DNA from: Chitinophaga pinensis
GTDB lineage: Bacteria > Bacteroidota > Bacteroidia > UKL13-3
Reading direction: 5' to 3'
NCBI GenBank assembly: GCA_945875195.1
Contig: CAMCJW010000013.1
Location: forward strand, 1-20,668
DNA length: 20,668 bases
Below are positions 6,442-13,723 of this stretch, piece by piece. Position 1 is the stretch's first letter; the number at the start of each line of letters is the position of its first letter. The notes under the pieces are model-generated. The model was not told where the DNA came from. It worked only from the letters and a program-made list of their open reading frames with translations, and did no database searches. Both the position numbers and the translations under genes were made by a program.

Positions 6442-8502
6442 ATGTCAGATAAAAATAAAATGCCTCAAAATCAAAATGATTTTCCAAATAATAAAAAACC
6501 CAAGTTATCTCCAATGATGCCTAAATTCAATTTTTATTGGATTTATGGAATTATTGCAGTGGTTTTTTTAGCACTTCAATTTGCCCCACATGATGTGGCT
6601 TTGAAGACTACCAAAACAAAGTTTTTTACTGAGATGCTTCCTTCTCACGACATCGAGAAATTGGTGGTCATCAATAAAGAACGTGTTGAAATTTACATCA
6701 AACAAGAGTCGCTAAAAAACGAAAAGTACAGCGATCTTAAAAAACGAAATGGCTTATTTGCTGCTTCAGAAACTGGCCCTGATTACTTTTTTGAAATTAG
6801 TGATGTGGGAAGCTTTGAAGAAGATTTAAGTAAACGCCAGGAAGCCTTTCCCCAAAATGAAAGATTGATTGCCGAAACTGCAACACAACATAACTATGTT
6901 GGTGATATCATTAGCTGGTTATTTCCTTTTGTGTTGTTAATTGGCTTGTGGATGTTTGTGATGCGCAGAATGGGCGGCGGCGCAGGCGGCGCAGGCGGAC
7001 AAATATTTAACATTGGCAAAAGCAGGGCGCAACTTTTTGATAAAGACGCGCATGTAAATACTACTTTTAAAGATGTGGCTGGTTTGGATGAAGCCAAAGT
7101 AGAGGTAATGGAAATTGTAGATTTCTTGAAGAACCCTAAAAAGTATACCACCCTTGGCGGTAAAATTCCAAAAGGAGCGTTGCTAGTGGGCCCGCCAGGA
7201 ACTGGTAAAACATTGTTGGCAAAAGCTGTTGCTGGTGAGGCGGGCGTTCCTTTCTTTTCGCTTTCAGGTTCTGATTTTGTGGAAATGTTTGTAGGAGTTG
7301 GCGCAAGCAGGGTGCGCGATTTGTTTAAACAAGCCAAAGAAAAGGCACCTTGTATTATTTTTATTGATGAAATTGATGCTGTGGGTAGAGCGCGTGGTAA
7401 AAATTTGGTTCAAGGCGGTAACGACGAAAGAGAAAATACCCTGAACCAATTGCTTACTGAAATGGATGGTTTTGCAACTGATTTGGGTGTTATTATTCTC
7501 GCGGCAACCAATAGACCAGATATTTTGGATTCTGCACTTTTACGCCCAGGAAGGTTTGATAGGCAAATTTCAATTGACAGACCAGATCTTAATGGTAGGG
7601 AAGAAATATTTAAGGTACACTTAAAGCCTATAAAAACTGCTGAAGGTGTTGACCCAATGAAACTATCTATCCAAACTGCAGGTTTTGCAGGTGCAGATAT
7701 TGCCAATGTATGTAACGAGGCTGCTCTGATTGCAGCGCGTAACAACAAAACTGCAGTGGACATGCAAGATTTTCAAGACGCTATTGATCGTATTATTGGT
7801 GGCTTAGAAAAGAAAAATAAAATTATTTCACCTGAAGAAAAACTAATTATTGCTTACCACGAAAGTGGTCATGCTATTTCTGGATGGTTTTTGGAAGGCG
7901 TAGATCCTTTGGTTAAGGTAAGTATAGTGCCTCGTGGCGTTGCCGCTTTAGGATATGCACAGTATTTGCCCAAAGATCAATATTTATATACCACTGAGCA
8001 GCTAGAAAACATGATGTGTATGACATTAGGTGGAAGAGTTGCAGAAGATATTATTTTTAGCAGGATAAGCACCGGTGCGCAAAACGATTTAGAGCGTGTA
8101 ACTAAAATGGCTTACGGTATGGTAACTATTTATGGTATGAACGCGGCAATTGGCAATGTGAGCTTTAATGATACCAACCAAGAGTATGGTTTTACCAAGC
8201 CTTACAGTGAAAAAACTGCTGAAATGATTGACCATGAAGTGAGACTTATTATAGATGCTTGTTACCAAAAAACAAAAGTTTTGTTATTGGAGAAAAGAGA
8301 TAAGCTAGAAGAGTTATCTAAAATTTTATTGAAGAAAGAAATTCTTTTCCAACATGATTTGGTAGAAATATTGGGAAAACGACCGCATGATAAGGTAGAA
8401 GTAGTTATTGAAGCCCCTTTGGTAGAGGCAATAGCAATTGAAGATACTGAAGCAGTGTTAGTACCAATAGATCCAACAGTTCCGAGTTCAACTGAGGAAT
8501 AG
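6442..8502 (+). CDS. ftsH: ATP-dependent zinc metalloprotease FtsH
   Basis: The 686-residue protein is a full-length membrane-anchored AAA+ protease that degrades misfolded and regulatory membrane and cytosolic proteins. Two transmembrane helices (about 31-48 and 157-176) flank a periplasmic domain of roughly 110 residues. The glycine-rich linker GGGAGGAGGQ comes next. The AAA module carries Walker A GPPGTGKT (250-257), Walker B IIFIDE (305-310) and the second region of homology NRPDILDSALLRPGRFD (357-373). The aromatic pore motif reads FVEMFVGVGASR (279-290). The protease domain has HESGH (473-477) with the third zinc ligand in NDLERVTKMAYGM (Asp549). The N-terminus has a Lys/Pro/Asn-rich cytoplasmic extension, common in this phylum. 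All catalytic residues are present. A strong terminator follows. Confidence 0.98.
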   Translation: MSDKNKMPQNQNDFPNNKKPKLSPMMPKFNFYWIYGIIAVVFLALQFAPHDVALKTTKTKFFTEMLPSHDIEKLVVINKERVEIYIKQESLKNEKYSDLKKRNGLFAASETGPDYFFEISDVGSFEEDLSKRQEAFPQNERLIAETATQHNYVGDIISWLFPFVLLIGLWMFVMRRMGGGAGGAGGQIFNIGKSRAQLFDKDAHVNTTFKDVAGLDEAKVEVMEIVDFLKNPKKYTTLGGKIPKGALLVGPPGTGKTLLAKAVAGEAGVPFFSLSGSDFVEMFVGVGASRVRDLFKQAKEKAPCIIFIDEIDAVGRARGKNLVQGGNDERENTLNQLLTEMDGFATDLGVIILAATNRPDILDSALLRPGRFDRQISIDRPDLNGREEIFKVHLKPIKTAEGVDPMKLSIQTAGFAGADIANVCNEAALIAARNNKTAVDMQDFQDAIDRIIGGLEKKNKIISPEEKLIIAYHESGHAISGWFLEGVDPLVKVSIVPRGVAALGYAQYLPKDQYLYTTEQLENMMCMTLGGRVAEDIIFSRISTGAQNDLERVTKMAYGMVTIYGMNAAIGNVSFNDTNQEYGFTKPYSEKTAEMIDHEVRLIIDACYQKTKVLLLEKRDKLEELSKILLKKEILFQHDLVEILGKRPHDKVEVVIEAPLVEAIAIEDTEAVLVPIDPTVPSSTEE

Positions 8503-8517
8503 AAAATATAAATTTTG

Positions 8518-8555
8518 AAACACCTTATGTTATTTTACATAAGGTGTTTTTTTTG
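8518..8555 (+). terminator. Strong intrinsic terminator after ftsH
   Basis: A 13-bp perfect stem (8518-8530 with 8537-8549, core ACACCTTATG/CATAAGGTGT) closes a TATTTT loop and is followed by an uninterrupted T-run. It begins 15 bases after the ftsH stop and ends about 28 bases before the acs start, so acs needs its own promoter. Confidence 0.93.
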
Positions 8556-8582
8556 TGCTATCTTGCTCTATATTTTTCCAAA

Positions 8583-10487
8583 ATGATACCTTTAATTGAT
8601 TCATTTGAGGCTTATCAAAATGCCTACCAAAGAAGTATAGATACACCAGAAGAATTTTGGGACGATGTTGCCAATACATTTACCTGGAAACAAAAGTGGG
8701 ATCAGACACTTAACTGGAATTTTACTGAACCCAAAATTGAATGGTTTGTGGGTGGAAAGCTCAACATTACAGAAAATTGCTTAGATCGTCATTTGGCAAA
8801 TAGAGGCAATCAAACTGCAATTATTTGGGAGCCAAATAACCCATTGGATGCGGTTAGGAAACTAACTTATGCGGAGTTGCATGAGCAGGTTTGTAAATTT
8901 TCTAATGTGTTGCTTTCTCTCAACGTTAATAAAGGCGACAGGGTTTGTATATACATGCCTATGGTGCCAGAAGCTGCGGTTGCCATGTTAGCTTGTGCAA
9001 GAGTTGGTGCCATACATTCGGTTGTATTTGCAGGATTTTCATCCAGTTCATTGAGCGATAGAATAAATGATGCTTCTTGTAAATTGCTTATTACCGCCGA
9101 TGGGATGACACGTGGTGAAAAGAAAATTGATTTGAAGCAAATTGCTGATGAGGCAATGGCGCTATCTCCAACTATTAGTAATTGTATTGTATATAACCAC
9201 AAGAGTTTTCCAATTGCCATGCAAGCTGATAGGGATCATGATTGGATGAGTTTGATGGATAAAGCCTCGGTTCAAAACGAAGCCATTGAAATGGAAAGCG
9301 AAGATCCATTATTTGTTTTATACACCTCCGGATCAACCGGAAAACCTAAAGGTATTATGCATACTACTGCAGGGTATATGGTATATACTGCCTATACTTT
9401 TAAAAATGTTTTTCAATACAAAGACCAAGATATTTTTTGTTGTACTGCCGATATTGGTTGGGTTACAGGTCACAGTTATATTGTATATGGTCCTTTGTTG
9501 AATGGCGCTACCACTTTAATGTTTGAAGGTATTCCTTCTTGGCCTGATGCAGGTAGATTTTGGAGTTTAATTGATAAACATCACGTAAATATTTTTTATA
9601 CAGCACCAACAGCCATTCGTTCTTTGGAGGTGTTTGGTTTGGAACCTTTTGTGGGCAAAGATTTGAGTTCACTAAAAGTTTTGGGATCAGTGGGTGAACC
9701 AATAAATGAAGAGGCTTGGCACTGGTATCATAAAAATGTAGGCAAAGGTAATTGCCCAATTGTAGATACTTGGTGGCAAACCGAAACAGGCGGCATTTTA
9801 ATTTCGCCATTGGCAAATATTACGCCGCTTAAACCGGCCTTTGCAACCCTTCCTTTGCCAGGAGTACAGCTAGTAATTGTGGATGAAAAAGGGGAGGAGT
9901 TGCATGGGAATAATGTTGCCGGTAACCTTTGTATTAAGTTTCCTTGGCCTGGCTTGGCTCGCAGTATTTATGGCGATCATGAGCGTTTTAAAACAACCTA
10001 TTTCAGTACTTATGAAAATAAATATTTTACGGGCGATGGTTGCAAAAGAGATGAAGATGGATACATACGTATTACGGGTAGAGTAGATGATGTAATCAAT
10101 GTTTCTGGACATAGAATTGGCACTGGAGAAGTAGAAGATGCCATGAATGAACATGGGTATATTATTGAAAGTGCAGTAGTGGGTTACCCGCATGATATAA
10201 AAGGACAAGGGATATGGGCTTTTGTAATTTGCGACCGTGAACACCATTCTTATGAGCAGTTATGCAATGAGGCAAAGGCTCATGTTGCCAAGGTAATAGG
10301 GCCGTTTGCAAGGCCAGATAGAATACAAGTAGTTGCGGCATTACCAAAAACACGTTCGGGCAAAATTATGCGTCGCATCCTTCGAAAAATTGCCGAGGGT
10401 GATACTTCCAATTTGGGCGATACCAGTACCTTGATTGACCCAGCAGTGGTTGATAAAATTAAGGCGGGTGCTGAACTAATTAGGTAA
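8583..10487 (+). CDS. acs: Acetyl-CoA synthetase (AMP-forming)
   Basis: The 634-residue enzyme activates acetate with ATP and CoA to acetyl-CoA. Adenylate-forming motifs appear in order: the P-loop LYTSGSTGKPKGIMHTT (about 246-262), GSVGEPIN (368-375), DTWWQTETGG (395-404) with the Trp that limits the acyl pocket to acetate or propionate, and GDGCKRDEDGYIRITGRVDD (485-504). At the C-terminus, LPKTRSGKIMRRILRKIA supplies the catalytic lysine (about 594), which is reversibly acetylated in known Acs enzymes. Length is close to the usual 650. An alternative GTG at 8544 lies inside the ftsH terminator; ATG at 8583 (MIPLIDSFEAYQNAY) fits the family N-terminus. It is convergent with moaCB, 22 bp away. 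Confidence 0.95.
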   Translation: MIPLIDSFEAYQNAYQRSIDTPEEFWDDVANTFTWKQKWDQTLNWNFTEPKIEWFVGGKLNITENCLDRHLANRGNQTAIIWEPNNPLDAVRKLTYAELHEQVCKFSNVLLSLNVNKGDRVCIYMPMVPEAAVAMLACARVGAIHSVVFAGFSSSSLSDRINDASCKLLITADGMTRGEKKIDLKQIADEAMALSPTISNCIVYNHKSFPIAMQADRDHDWMSLMDKASVQNEAIEMESEDPLFVLYTSGSTGKPKGIMHTTAGYMVYTAYTFKNVFQYKDQDIFCCTADIGWVTGHSYIVYGPLLNGATTLMFEGIPSWPDAGRFWSLIDKHHVNIFYTAPTAIRSLEVFGLEPFVGKDLSSLKVLGSVGEPINEEAWHWYHKNVGKGNCPIVDTWWQTETGGILISPLANITPLKPAFATLPLPGVQLVIVDEKGEELHGNNVAGNLCIKFPWPGLARSIYGDHERFKTTYFSTYENKYFTGDGCKRDEDGYIRITGRVDDVINVSGHRIGTGEVEDAMNEHGYIIESAVVGYPHDIKGQGIWAFVICDREHHSYEQLCNEAKAHVAKVIGPFARPDRIQVVAALPKTRSGKIMRRILRKIAEGDTSNLGDTSTLIDPAVVDKIKAGAELIR

Positions 10488-10509
10488 AAAATTGGGTTTG
10501 GTGGAGTTG

Positions 10510-11418
10510 TTAATGACTTCCGCCTCCCATCATTTTAAAAATATGTAACAAGGCTGGAAATACTGCATCCATTGATTCTGCGGCCCCTCTTGTGCTGCCT
10601 GGTAATGCCAATACAACGGTATTGCCTATTAGGCCACAAACACTTCTTGATAACATGGCGTAAGGCATGCGGTCTTGACCATAATTTCTAATTGCTTCTG
10701 TTACGCCAGGTATTTCTTTTTCAATTAAAGGCTTTAATGCTTCTGGGGTAACATCTGTTGGAGATAAACCTGTACCACCTGTAATGATTAATAAGTTAAT
10801 ACCCGTTGAACAATAATGTTTCACTTTTTCTTGAATGGTTTTTACCTCATCTGGAATAACCAAATAAGTAGTGTTGATGAACATCATTTTCTCTAATTTT
10901 TCAATAATTGCTTTACCTGCTTTATCTTCTTTTTTACCTGCCGAAATACTGTCGGAGCATACAATTACAGCAGCCTTTAGGGTGTCGCCTATGTTATTTT
11001 GATAATCAGATTTACCTCCCTTTTTGTTGAGGAGTTTAATTTGTTTGATCTCAATGTTTTTATCAATTGGCTTTAACATATCATATAAGGTAAGCGCAAC
11101 TACAGAGGCACCATGCATGGCTTCTACTTCAACTCCTGTTTTATAAATTGTTGCAACTTCTACGTTAATATGTATTTCTAATGCTTCAATTTTATAAGTA
11201 ATGCTAGTATACTCAATAGGTAATGGATGACAATCTGGAATCATATCGCTGGTGCGTTTTACAGCAAACAAGCCAGCAGTTTTTGCCATTTCAAATACAT
11301 CTCCTTTTGGTACTGTTTTGTTTAGTATAGCGTTAATGGTTTGGTTCGAACCAACCAATACTATGGCACTAGCAGTGGCTTTGCGGTAGGTGTTTGATTT
11401 ATAAGTTATGTCTATCAT
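10510..11418 (-). CDS. moaCB: Bifunctional MoaC-MoaB/MogA fusion: cPMP synthase and molybdopterin adenylyltransferase
   Basis: The 302-residue protein joins two molybdenum cofactor enzymes. Residues 1 to about 138 are MoaC, which converts the MoaA product 3',8-cyclo-dihydro-GTP to cyclic pyranopterin monophosphate. They contain KGDVF (38-42), MIPDCHPLP (59-67), TGVEVEAM (94-101) and GGKSD (134-138), including both catalytic lysines. From about 148 a MoaB/MogA domain follows: AAVIVCSDSISAG, TGGTGLSPTDVTPEA (213-227) and ALPGSTRGAAESM near the end. It activates molybdopterin with ATP for MoeA. The MoaC part starts at the conserved VDISxK position, so it lacks only the variable N-terminal extension. 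It is the last gene of the minus-strand Moco run, 5 bp after moaE. The same fusion is known in other Bacteroidota. Confidence 0.93.
   Translation of the reverse strand: MIDITYKSNTYRKATASAIVLVGSNQTINAILNKTVPKGDVFEMAKTAGLFAVKRTSDMIPDCHPLPIEYTSITYKIEALEIHINVEVATIYKTGVEVEAMHGASVVALTLYDMLKPIDKNIEIKQIKLLNKKGGKSDYQNNIGDTLKAAVIVCSDSISAGKKEDKAGKAIIEKLEKMMFINTTYLVIPDEVKTIQEKVKHYCSTGINLLIITGGTGLSPTDVTPEALKPLIEKEIPGVTEAIRNYGQDRMPYAMLSRSVCGLIGNTVVLALPGSTRGAAESMDAVFPALLHIFKMMGGGSH
11341..11354. repeat. Perfect 14-bp palindrome inside moaCB
   Basis: TTGGTTCGAACCAA is identical to the copy at 12854-12867. Here it encodes Val-Gly-Ser-Asn-Gln of the MoaC domain, so its occurrence may be partly codon driven. 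Confidence 0.6.
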
Positions 11419-11423
11419 TTTGT

Positions 11424-11867
11424 TTATTGGTTAACTTTCCATTGCGTGCCATGGTCTTCAAAAATTTCTTTTCCCCAAATAGGTACTTCTTTTTTAATGC
11501 GTTCTACTAAATAATCACAGGCCTCTATTGCGGCTTTTCTGTGTTTAGAAGAAGTAAAAACAAACAAGCATATTTCACCACTTTTTACCAAGCCTAAACT
11601 GTGGTAAATATGCATGCAGGTAAGTTCATATTTTGCAAAACAATCTTCCCTAATTTGAAACAATATTGGGTCAGCCATATCTTGGTAACAGCTGTATTCA
11701 ATGGCACTAACCTCCTGGTTGTTTATTAAATCATTTCGTACCTGACCCAAAAAAATGCTGTGTGCACCAATGTCTTTTTTAGTGTTGTGTTTGGCAATAG
11801 AATCGGCTATAAACTGTGGTGAAATTGCTCCTTCAACAAAAACGTTTTTTTTCTTTTTTTCTTCCAT
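11424..11867 (-). CDS. moaE: Molybdopterin synthase catalytic subunit MoaE
   Basis: The 147-residue protein is the large subunit of molybdopterin synthase, which transfers sulfur from thiocarboxylated MoaD to cPMP. Family features are FLGQVRND (39-46), the YxxYxxMA-like stretch YSCYQDMADP, IYHSLGLVKSGEICLFV (87-103), SSKHRKAAIEACDYLVERIK with the substrate-binding His-Arg, and KKEVPIWGKEIFEDHGTQW with active-site lysines near 125 and 133. The Lys-rich N-terminus (MEEKKKKN) is longer than usual. It lies between moeB and moaCB with gaps of only 6 and 5 bases, so it is clearly operonic. Confidence 0.93.
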   Translation of the reverse strand: MEEKKKKNVFVEGAISPQFIADSIAKHNTKKDIGAHSIFLGQVRNDLINNQEVSAIEYSCYQDMADPILFQIREDCFAKYELTCMHIYHSLGLVKSGEICLFVFTSSKHRKAAIEACDYLVERIKKEVPIWGKEIFEDHGTQWKVNQ

Positions 11868-11873
11868 CGCTAT

Positions 11874-12599
11874 TTACAATATTTTTGTTTTATACATTTG
11901 ATTAGTGAGTCCATTATAAGTAAGCAATTCATTGGCCAGTGGTTGCCCAATTTGTGCGATAACCTTAATGGCTTCTAGCGCTTGCATGTTACCTATTATT
12001 CCTGGGATTACGCCTAAAACCCCAGCTTCAGCGCAGTTTAACAACGATTCATTGCTTGGTTTATCTGCAAATAAATTAGTATAGTAGGCTTTTATTCCAT
12101 TGGCATCGGGTAAATTAAAAACAGAAACTTGGCCCTCAAATCTGGATATTGATGCATAAATCCATGGAATGTTTTGTTGCTTGCAAACCTCATCGATGAG
12201 GTAGCGAGTATCAAAATTATCACAGCCATCTAATATTAAATGGTAGCTTGAAATAATTTCTGTAGCGTTTTGGATGCTTAATTTTTCAGGATAGGTTTTT
12301 ACCTCACAATCTGGGTAAGCCAATGCAATTTTTTCACCTGCTACAATTGCTTTGTTTGAACCAATATCTTTGGCATTATATAAAACTTGTCGGTGTAAAT
12401 TGCTTTCTGCAACTGTATCAAAATCTATGATTCCAATTTCGCCTATGCCTGCAGCTGCAAGGTATAATAGAGCAGGGCAGCCTAAGCCACCTGCACCTAC
12501 TACCAATATTTTTGCCTTTGCTAATTTTTCTTGCTGAACCAAACCAAAGTTGGGCAGTATAATTTGTCGCTCATATCTTTTCCAATTTATTGCCATCAT
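11874..12599 (-). CDS. moeB: MoaD-adenylating enzyme, MoeB/HesA/ThiF family, without zinc cysteines
   Basis: The 241-residue E1-like enzyme adenylates the MoaD C-terminal glycine. It has RYERQIILPNFG near the start, the ATP-binding GAGGLGCPALLYLAAAGIG, IDFDTVAESNLHRQVLY and LDGCDNFDTRYLID, then NCAEAGVLGVIPGIIGNMQALEAIK. Unlike E. coli MoeB, which binds structural zinc through two CxxC pairs, this protein has AYYTNLF where the first pair belongs and stops at LLTYNGLTNQMYKTKIL before the second. No rhodanese domain is present. The start overlaps the moaD stop by one base. Two tandem ATGs exist; the second (12596) is better spaced from the GGAGGA ribosome site. Its position next to moaD supports MoeB rather than ThiF. 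Confidence 0.88.
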   Translation of the reverse strand: MMAINWKRYERQIILPNFGLVQQEKLAKAKILVVGAGGLGCPALLYLAAAGIGEIGIIDFDTVAESNLHRQVLYNAKDIGSNKAIVAGEKIALAYPDCEVKTYPEKLSIQNATEIISSYHLILDGCDNFDTRYLIDEVCKQQNIPWIYASISRFEGQVSVFNLPDANGIKAYYTNLFADKPSNESLLNCAEAGVLGVIPGIIGNMQALEAIKVIAQIGQPLANELLTYNGLTNQMYKTKIL

Positions 12600-12850
12600 T
12601 ATCCTCCAGAAAAAGGTGGGAGTAAAGCCAATTCATCTGCTTCATGTAACTCAGTATTCTCTAAGGCTATTTTTTTATTGATGGCAATACGATAAGCTAT
12701 TTTTGAAAGCAAAGGATAGTCGTTTTCTATCTTTGTTTGTAAAGCCAATAAAGTATTAGGGGTGGAATAGGTAAAGGTTGATTGACCAATTATATCTGCT
12801 ATTTGACCAAAGGCCAATACATGAATATTGATATGAGTTTGTGTTGTCAT
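12599..12850 (-). CDS. moaD: Molybdopterin synthase sulfur carrier subunit MoaD
   Basis: The 83-residue ubiquitin-like protein ends in the diagnostic LLPPFSGG, whose terminal Gly-Gly is adenylated by MoeB and thiocarboxylated to give sulfur to MoaE. The sequence fits the beta-grasp fold: VLAFGQIADIIGQ at the N-terminus, IAYRIAINKKI in the middle, and ADELALLPPFSGG at the end. The length is typical. It is followed without a gap by moeB, with TAATG overlap, and preceded by the TauE/SafE permease gene with a 17-bp spacer that is almost wholly a 14-bp palindrome. Confidence 0.93.
   Translation of the reverse strand: MTTQTHINIHVLAFGQIADIIGQSTFTYSTPNTLLALQTKIENDYPLLSKIAYRIAINKKIALENTELHEADELALLPPFSGG
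12602..12607 (-). promoter_or_regulatory. Ribosome binding site for moeB made from moaD's Gly-Gly codons
   Basis: GGA GGA TAA TG ATG: the codons for the functional C-terminal Gly-Gly of MoaD form a perfect GGAGGA Shine-Dalgarno sequence. From GGAGG the first ATG (12599) is 3 bases away and the second (12596) is 6 bases away, which favours the second. Confidence 0.6.
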
Positions 12851-12853
12851 TTT

Positions 12854-12867
12854 TTGGTTCGAACCAA
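12854..12867. repeat. Perfect 14-bp palindrome between permease gene and moaD
   Basis: TTGGTTCGAACCAA fills nearly all of the 17-bp gap between the permease stop (12868) and the moaD start (12850). It is identical to 11341-11354. It could be a protein-binding site or a small mRNA hairpin. Confidence 0.6.
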
Positions 12868-13602
12868 TTAAGTAAACAATAATTTTGCACTGGCCATTAA
12901 AAGTACCAATGCCAATAAGTTTTGAAGCAAAGATAAACTCATTTTATGTGAACCCCAATAGGACCCTATCCAGCCGCCAATTGCAGCTATAGGTACAAAT
13001 GCCCAATAAGAAGGGTTGATATTATTTAAAGTTTGCCAAGATCCAACTAATCCAGCAATTGAATTAACCACAATAAATAAGGCGCTCATGGTAGCTGTTT
13101 CTTTAAAATTGGCATACGCTAACAGGAGTAATACGGGCGATAAAATAATACCTCCGCCAATGCCAATAAGCCCCGAAAGAAAGCCAATGCTTATTCCTAA
13201 GGTAACAACTAGTATGGGCGAAAACGGCTTAATTACTTTTTCTTTTGGTTCAAACCGAATAAAAAAACGGATAGTAGGAATTAATAAGAGCGCCCCTAAA
13301 ATTTGCCTATATAAATGCGTATCTACCGGTATTTTGCCTCCTATGAATGCCGCTGGAATAGAGCCAACGGCAAGGTAGGCAAACATTTTCCAATTGATGG
13401 ATGTGGTTTTTTTGTACTGCCAAAATGAGATACTTGCTACCAAAATATTTAGTACCAAAGCTGTTGGCTTCATTTCATTTGGGGCAAAACCCCAAAGCGC
13501 CATAATGGCCAAGTACCCACTTGCACCGCCATGACCCACCGCTGCATATAAAAATGCAATTAGGGGCAAAACCAGGTAAAATGCTATTTCTGTAATCGAC
13601 AT
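12868..13602 (-). CDS. TauE/SafE (TSUP) family permease in the Moco operon
   Basis: The 244-residue integral membrane protein has seven or eight hydrophobic helices and the two family repeats. The first carries YAAVGHGGASGYLAIMAL and the second GLIGIGGGIILSPVLLLL, each with the Gly-rich motif and Pro/Ala helix breaks of TSUP transporters. Members move sulfite, sulfoacetate, taurine-derived or other sulfur compounds or organic acids. Here it heads the five-gene minus-strand run with moaD, moeB, moaE and moaCB, which suggests a part in Moco biology, such as supply or efflux of a sulfur compound or an oxyanion like molybdate. That role is inferred only from position. The ATG at 13602 is the only start that keeps the first helix. 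Confidence 0.88.
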   Translation of the reverse strand: MSITEIAFYLVLPLIAFLYAAVGHGGASGYLAIMALWGFAPNEMKPTALVLNILVASISFWQYKKTTSINWKMFAYLAVGSIPAAFIGGKIPVDTHLYRQILGALLLIPTIRFFIRFEPKEKVIKPFSPILVVTLGISIGFLSGLIGIGGGIILSPVLLLLAYANFKETATMSALFIVVNSIAGLVGSWQTLNNINPSYWAFVPIAAIGGWIGSYWGSHKMSLSLLQNLLALVLLMASAKLLFT

Positions 13603-13606
13603 TCAA

Positions 13607-13655
13607 TGCAATTAATTAGTCGAAAATAATTAATCGTTTGCAATTAGTGCTAATT
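13607..13655. promoter_or_regulatory. Palindrome-rich control region between TSUP/moa genes and moeA
   Basis: Within the 121-bp divergent intergenic region three repeats overlap. An 8-bp inverted repeat ATTAATTA/TAATTAAT is at 13611-13618 and 13627-13634. A 6-bp inverted repeat AATTAG-TG-CTAATT is at 13642-13655. A direct repeat TGCAATTA is at 13607-13614 and 13639-13646, 32 bp apart, about three helical turns. A minus-strand TATTTTCG box (13626-13619) lies in the first spacer. This could be the operator region for the Moco locus. Confidence 0.35.
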
Positions 13656-13723
13656 TTTTTGGTTTACTTTGGAGTTTGATTATCTTGTTTACATGATTTG
13701 ATTTAGCAACTTAAAACAATACA

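Noticed and set aside
6894..7763. Long minus-strand open frames opposite ftsH
   Set aside because: ftsH is unambiguous on the plus strand with every AAA+ and protease motif; the opposite frames are shadows.
8544..8582. Upstream GTG start for acetyl-CoA synthetase adding 13 residues
   Set aside because: The codons overlap the ftsH terminator stem and T-run and encode a hydrophobic stretch absent from the Acs family; ATG at 8583 fits.
11341..11354. T-arm-like GGTTCGAACC suggesting a tRNA
   Set aside because: It lies inside the MoaC coding sequence, and neither this copy nor 12854-12867 has an acceptor stem, anticodon arm or D-arm nearby.
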